Positions 11,297 to 11,690 of a stretch of DNA of 11,690 nucleotides are shown in pieces (position 1 is the stretch's first letter; every line of letters begins with the position of its first letter). The notes under the pieces were generated by a model. The model saw only the letters and a program-made list of their open reading frames with translations. It was not told where the DNA came from and searched no databases. The position numbers and the translations under genes are program-made. This DNA comes from Acidobacteriota bacterium (GTDB lineage Bacteria; Acidobacteriota; Terriglobia; Acidoferrales; UBA7541), in the NCBI GenBank assembly GCA_019239815.1, contig JAFAZL010000674.1:1-11690 (forward strand), read 5' to 3'.

Positions 11297-11690
11297 GCAC
11301 GCCGCCGCAGCCGGTGCACGATCCAAAGGCAGTTTTGCTGCAGTCCGTCGAGGATGGGCTGGCGATCCTCACGCTGAACCGTCCTGATCGCATGAATGCG
11401 ATCAATTCGGAATTGGCGACGGCGCTCAACGAAGCGCTGACAGCGATCAGCATCGACAAATATATTCATGCGGTGCTCATCACCGGAGCGGGCAAGGGAT
11501 TTTGCGCAGGCGGCGATTTGAAAGAAATTTGGGAAGGCCGGAAAAACAACGACAAAGAATCGCTCGAGCCGCTGTTGCGGTCGGGCATGGGCATTGTGCT
11601 CAAGATGCGCACGATGCGGCAGCCCGTTGTGGCTGCGGTGAATGGGGCTGCGGCTGGTGCCGGAATGAATATTGCGCTAGCGGCGGATGT
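11293..11690 (+). CDS. Enoyl-CoA hydratase/isomerase family protein (5' part)
   Basis: 132 codons are visible before the right edge. The crotonase fold is clear: LAILTLNRPDRMNAI (23-37), LITGAGKGFCAGGDLKEI (62-79), which supplies the first oxyanion-hole amide, and PVVAAVNGAAAGAGMNIALA (111-130), which supplies the second. In rat enoyl-CoA hydratase the first catalytic Glu lies in the segment matched by AAAGAGMN; no acid is present at that place, as in several isomerase or PaaG-like members, so hydratase activity should not be assumed. The remaining acid would lie beyond the edge. The start ATG overlaps the glycosylase stop by four bases, pointing to translational coupling. The protein is cytosolic and acts on acyl-CoA in fatty-acid or aromatic degradation. 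Confidence 0.9.
   Translation, partial: MSTPPQPVHDPKAVLLQSVEDGLAILTLNRPDRMNAINSELATALNEALTAISIDKYIHAVLITGAGKGFCAGGDLKEIWEGRKNNDKESLEPLLRSGMGIVLKMRTMRQPVVAAVNGAAAGAGMNIALAAD

Overview
The window looks like a stretch of chromosome from a GC-rich, Gram-negative soil-type bacterium, most likely an acidobacterium (Acidobacteriota, Terriglobia). This is an inference from the gene mix and protein style: an AbgB-like secreted M20 amidohydrolase, a zinc-ribbon PspC protein, a soluble ZAS-type anti-sigma factor, and an SH3 protein of unknown function. It is not from a marker gene. No mobile element, tRNA, rRNA or CRISPR array was seen.

Layout. Positions 1-405 (+) hold the 3' end of a 2-oxoacid dehydrogenase E1 beta gene. 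Converging on it is a minus-strand pair. A NIPSNAP-family gene (1355 to 1029) is broken by one in-frame TAG, and it overlaps by four bases (GTGA) a well-conserved protoglobin gene (1032 to 433). A zinc-ribbon/PspC gene (1668-2030, +) follows a good-looking ECF-type promoter. It converges on a DoxX-like membrane protein gene (2553 to 2071, -), with a perfect 28-bp palindrome between them. Next on the plus strand come a membrane-anchored tandem SH3 protein (2936-4000), an ornithine cyclodeaminase/mu-crystallin-family dehydrogenase (4093-5085) and an exported M20 peptidase-like amidohydrolase (5161-6768).

From 10333 down to 6787 everything is on the minus strand. An ECF sigma factor and a soluble zinc anti-sigma factor (overlap TTGA) come first, then an SDR oxidoreductase, an exported thioredoxin-fold protein, an exported cupin-like protein and a SnoaL/NTF2-like protein, all with short gaps. 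Divergent from the sigma gene, behind a leader of about 230 nt with a sigma70-type promoter, is a Mug/TDG-type uracil-DNA glycosylase gene. It overlaps by ATGA the start of an enoyl-CoA hydratase/isomerase gene that runs off the window.

How parts may work together. The sigma/anti-sigma pair is a likely stress switch. Two ECF-like promoter candidates (before the PspC gene and before the SnoaL gene) could belong to its regulon, which is an inference. The most unusual locus is the translationally coupled NIPSNAP-protoglobin pair: a heme globin partnered with a dimeric alpha/beta-barrel protein whose reading frame carries one premature stop. All identifications come from reading motifs by eye; no database search was run.
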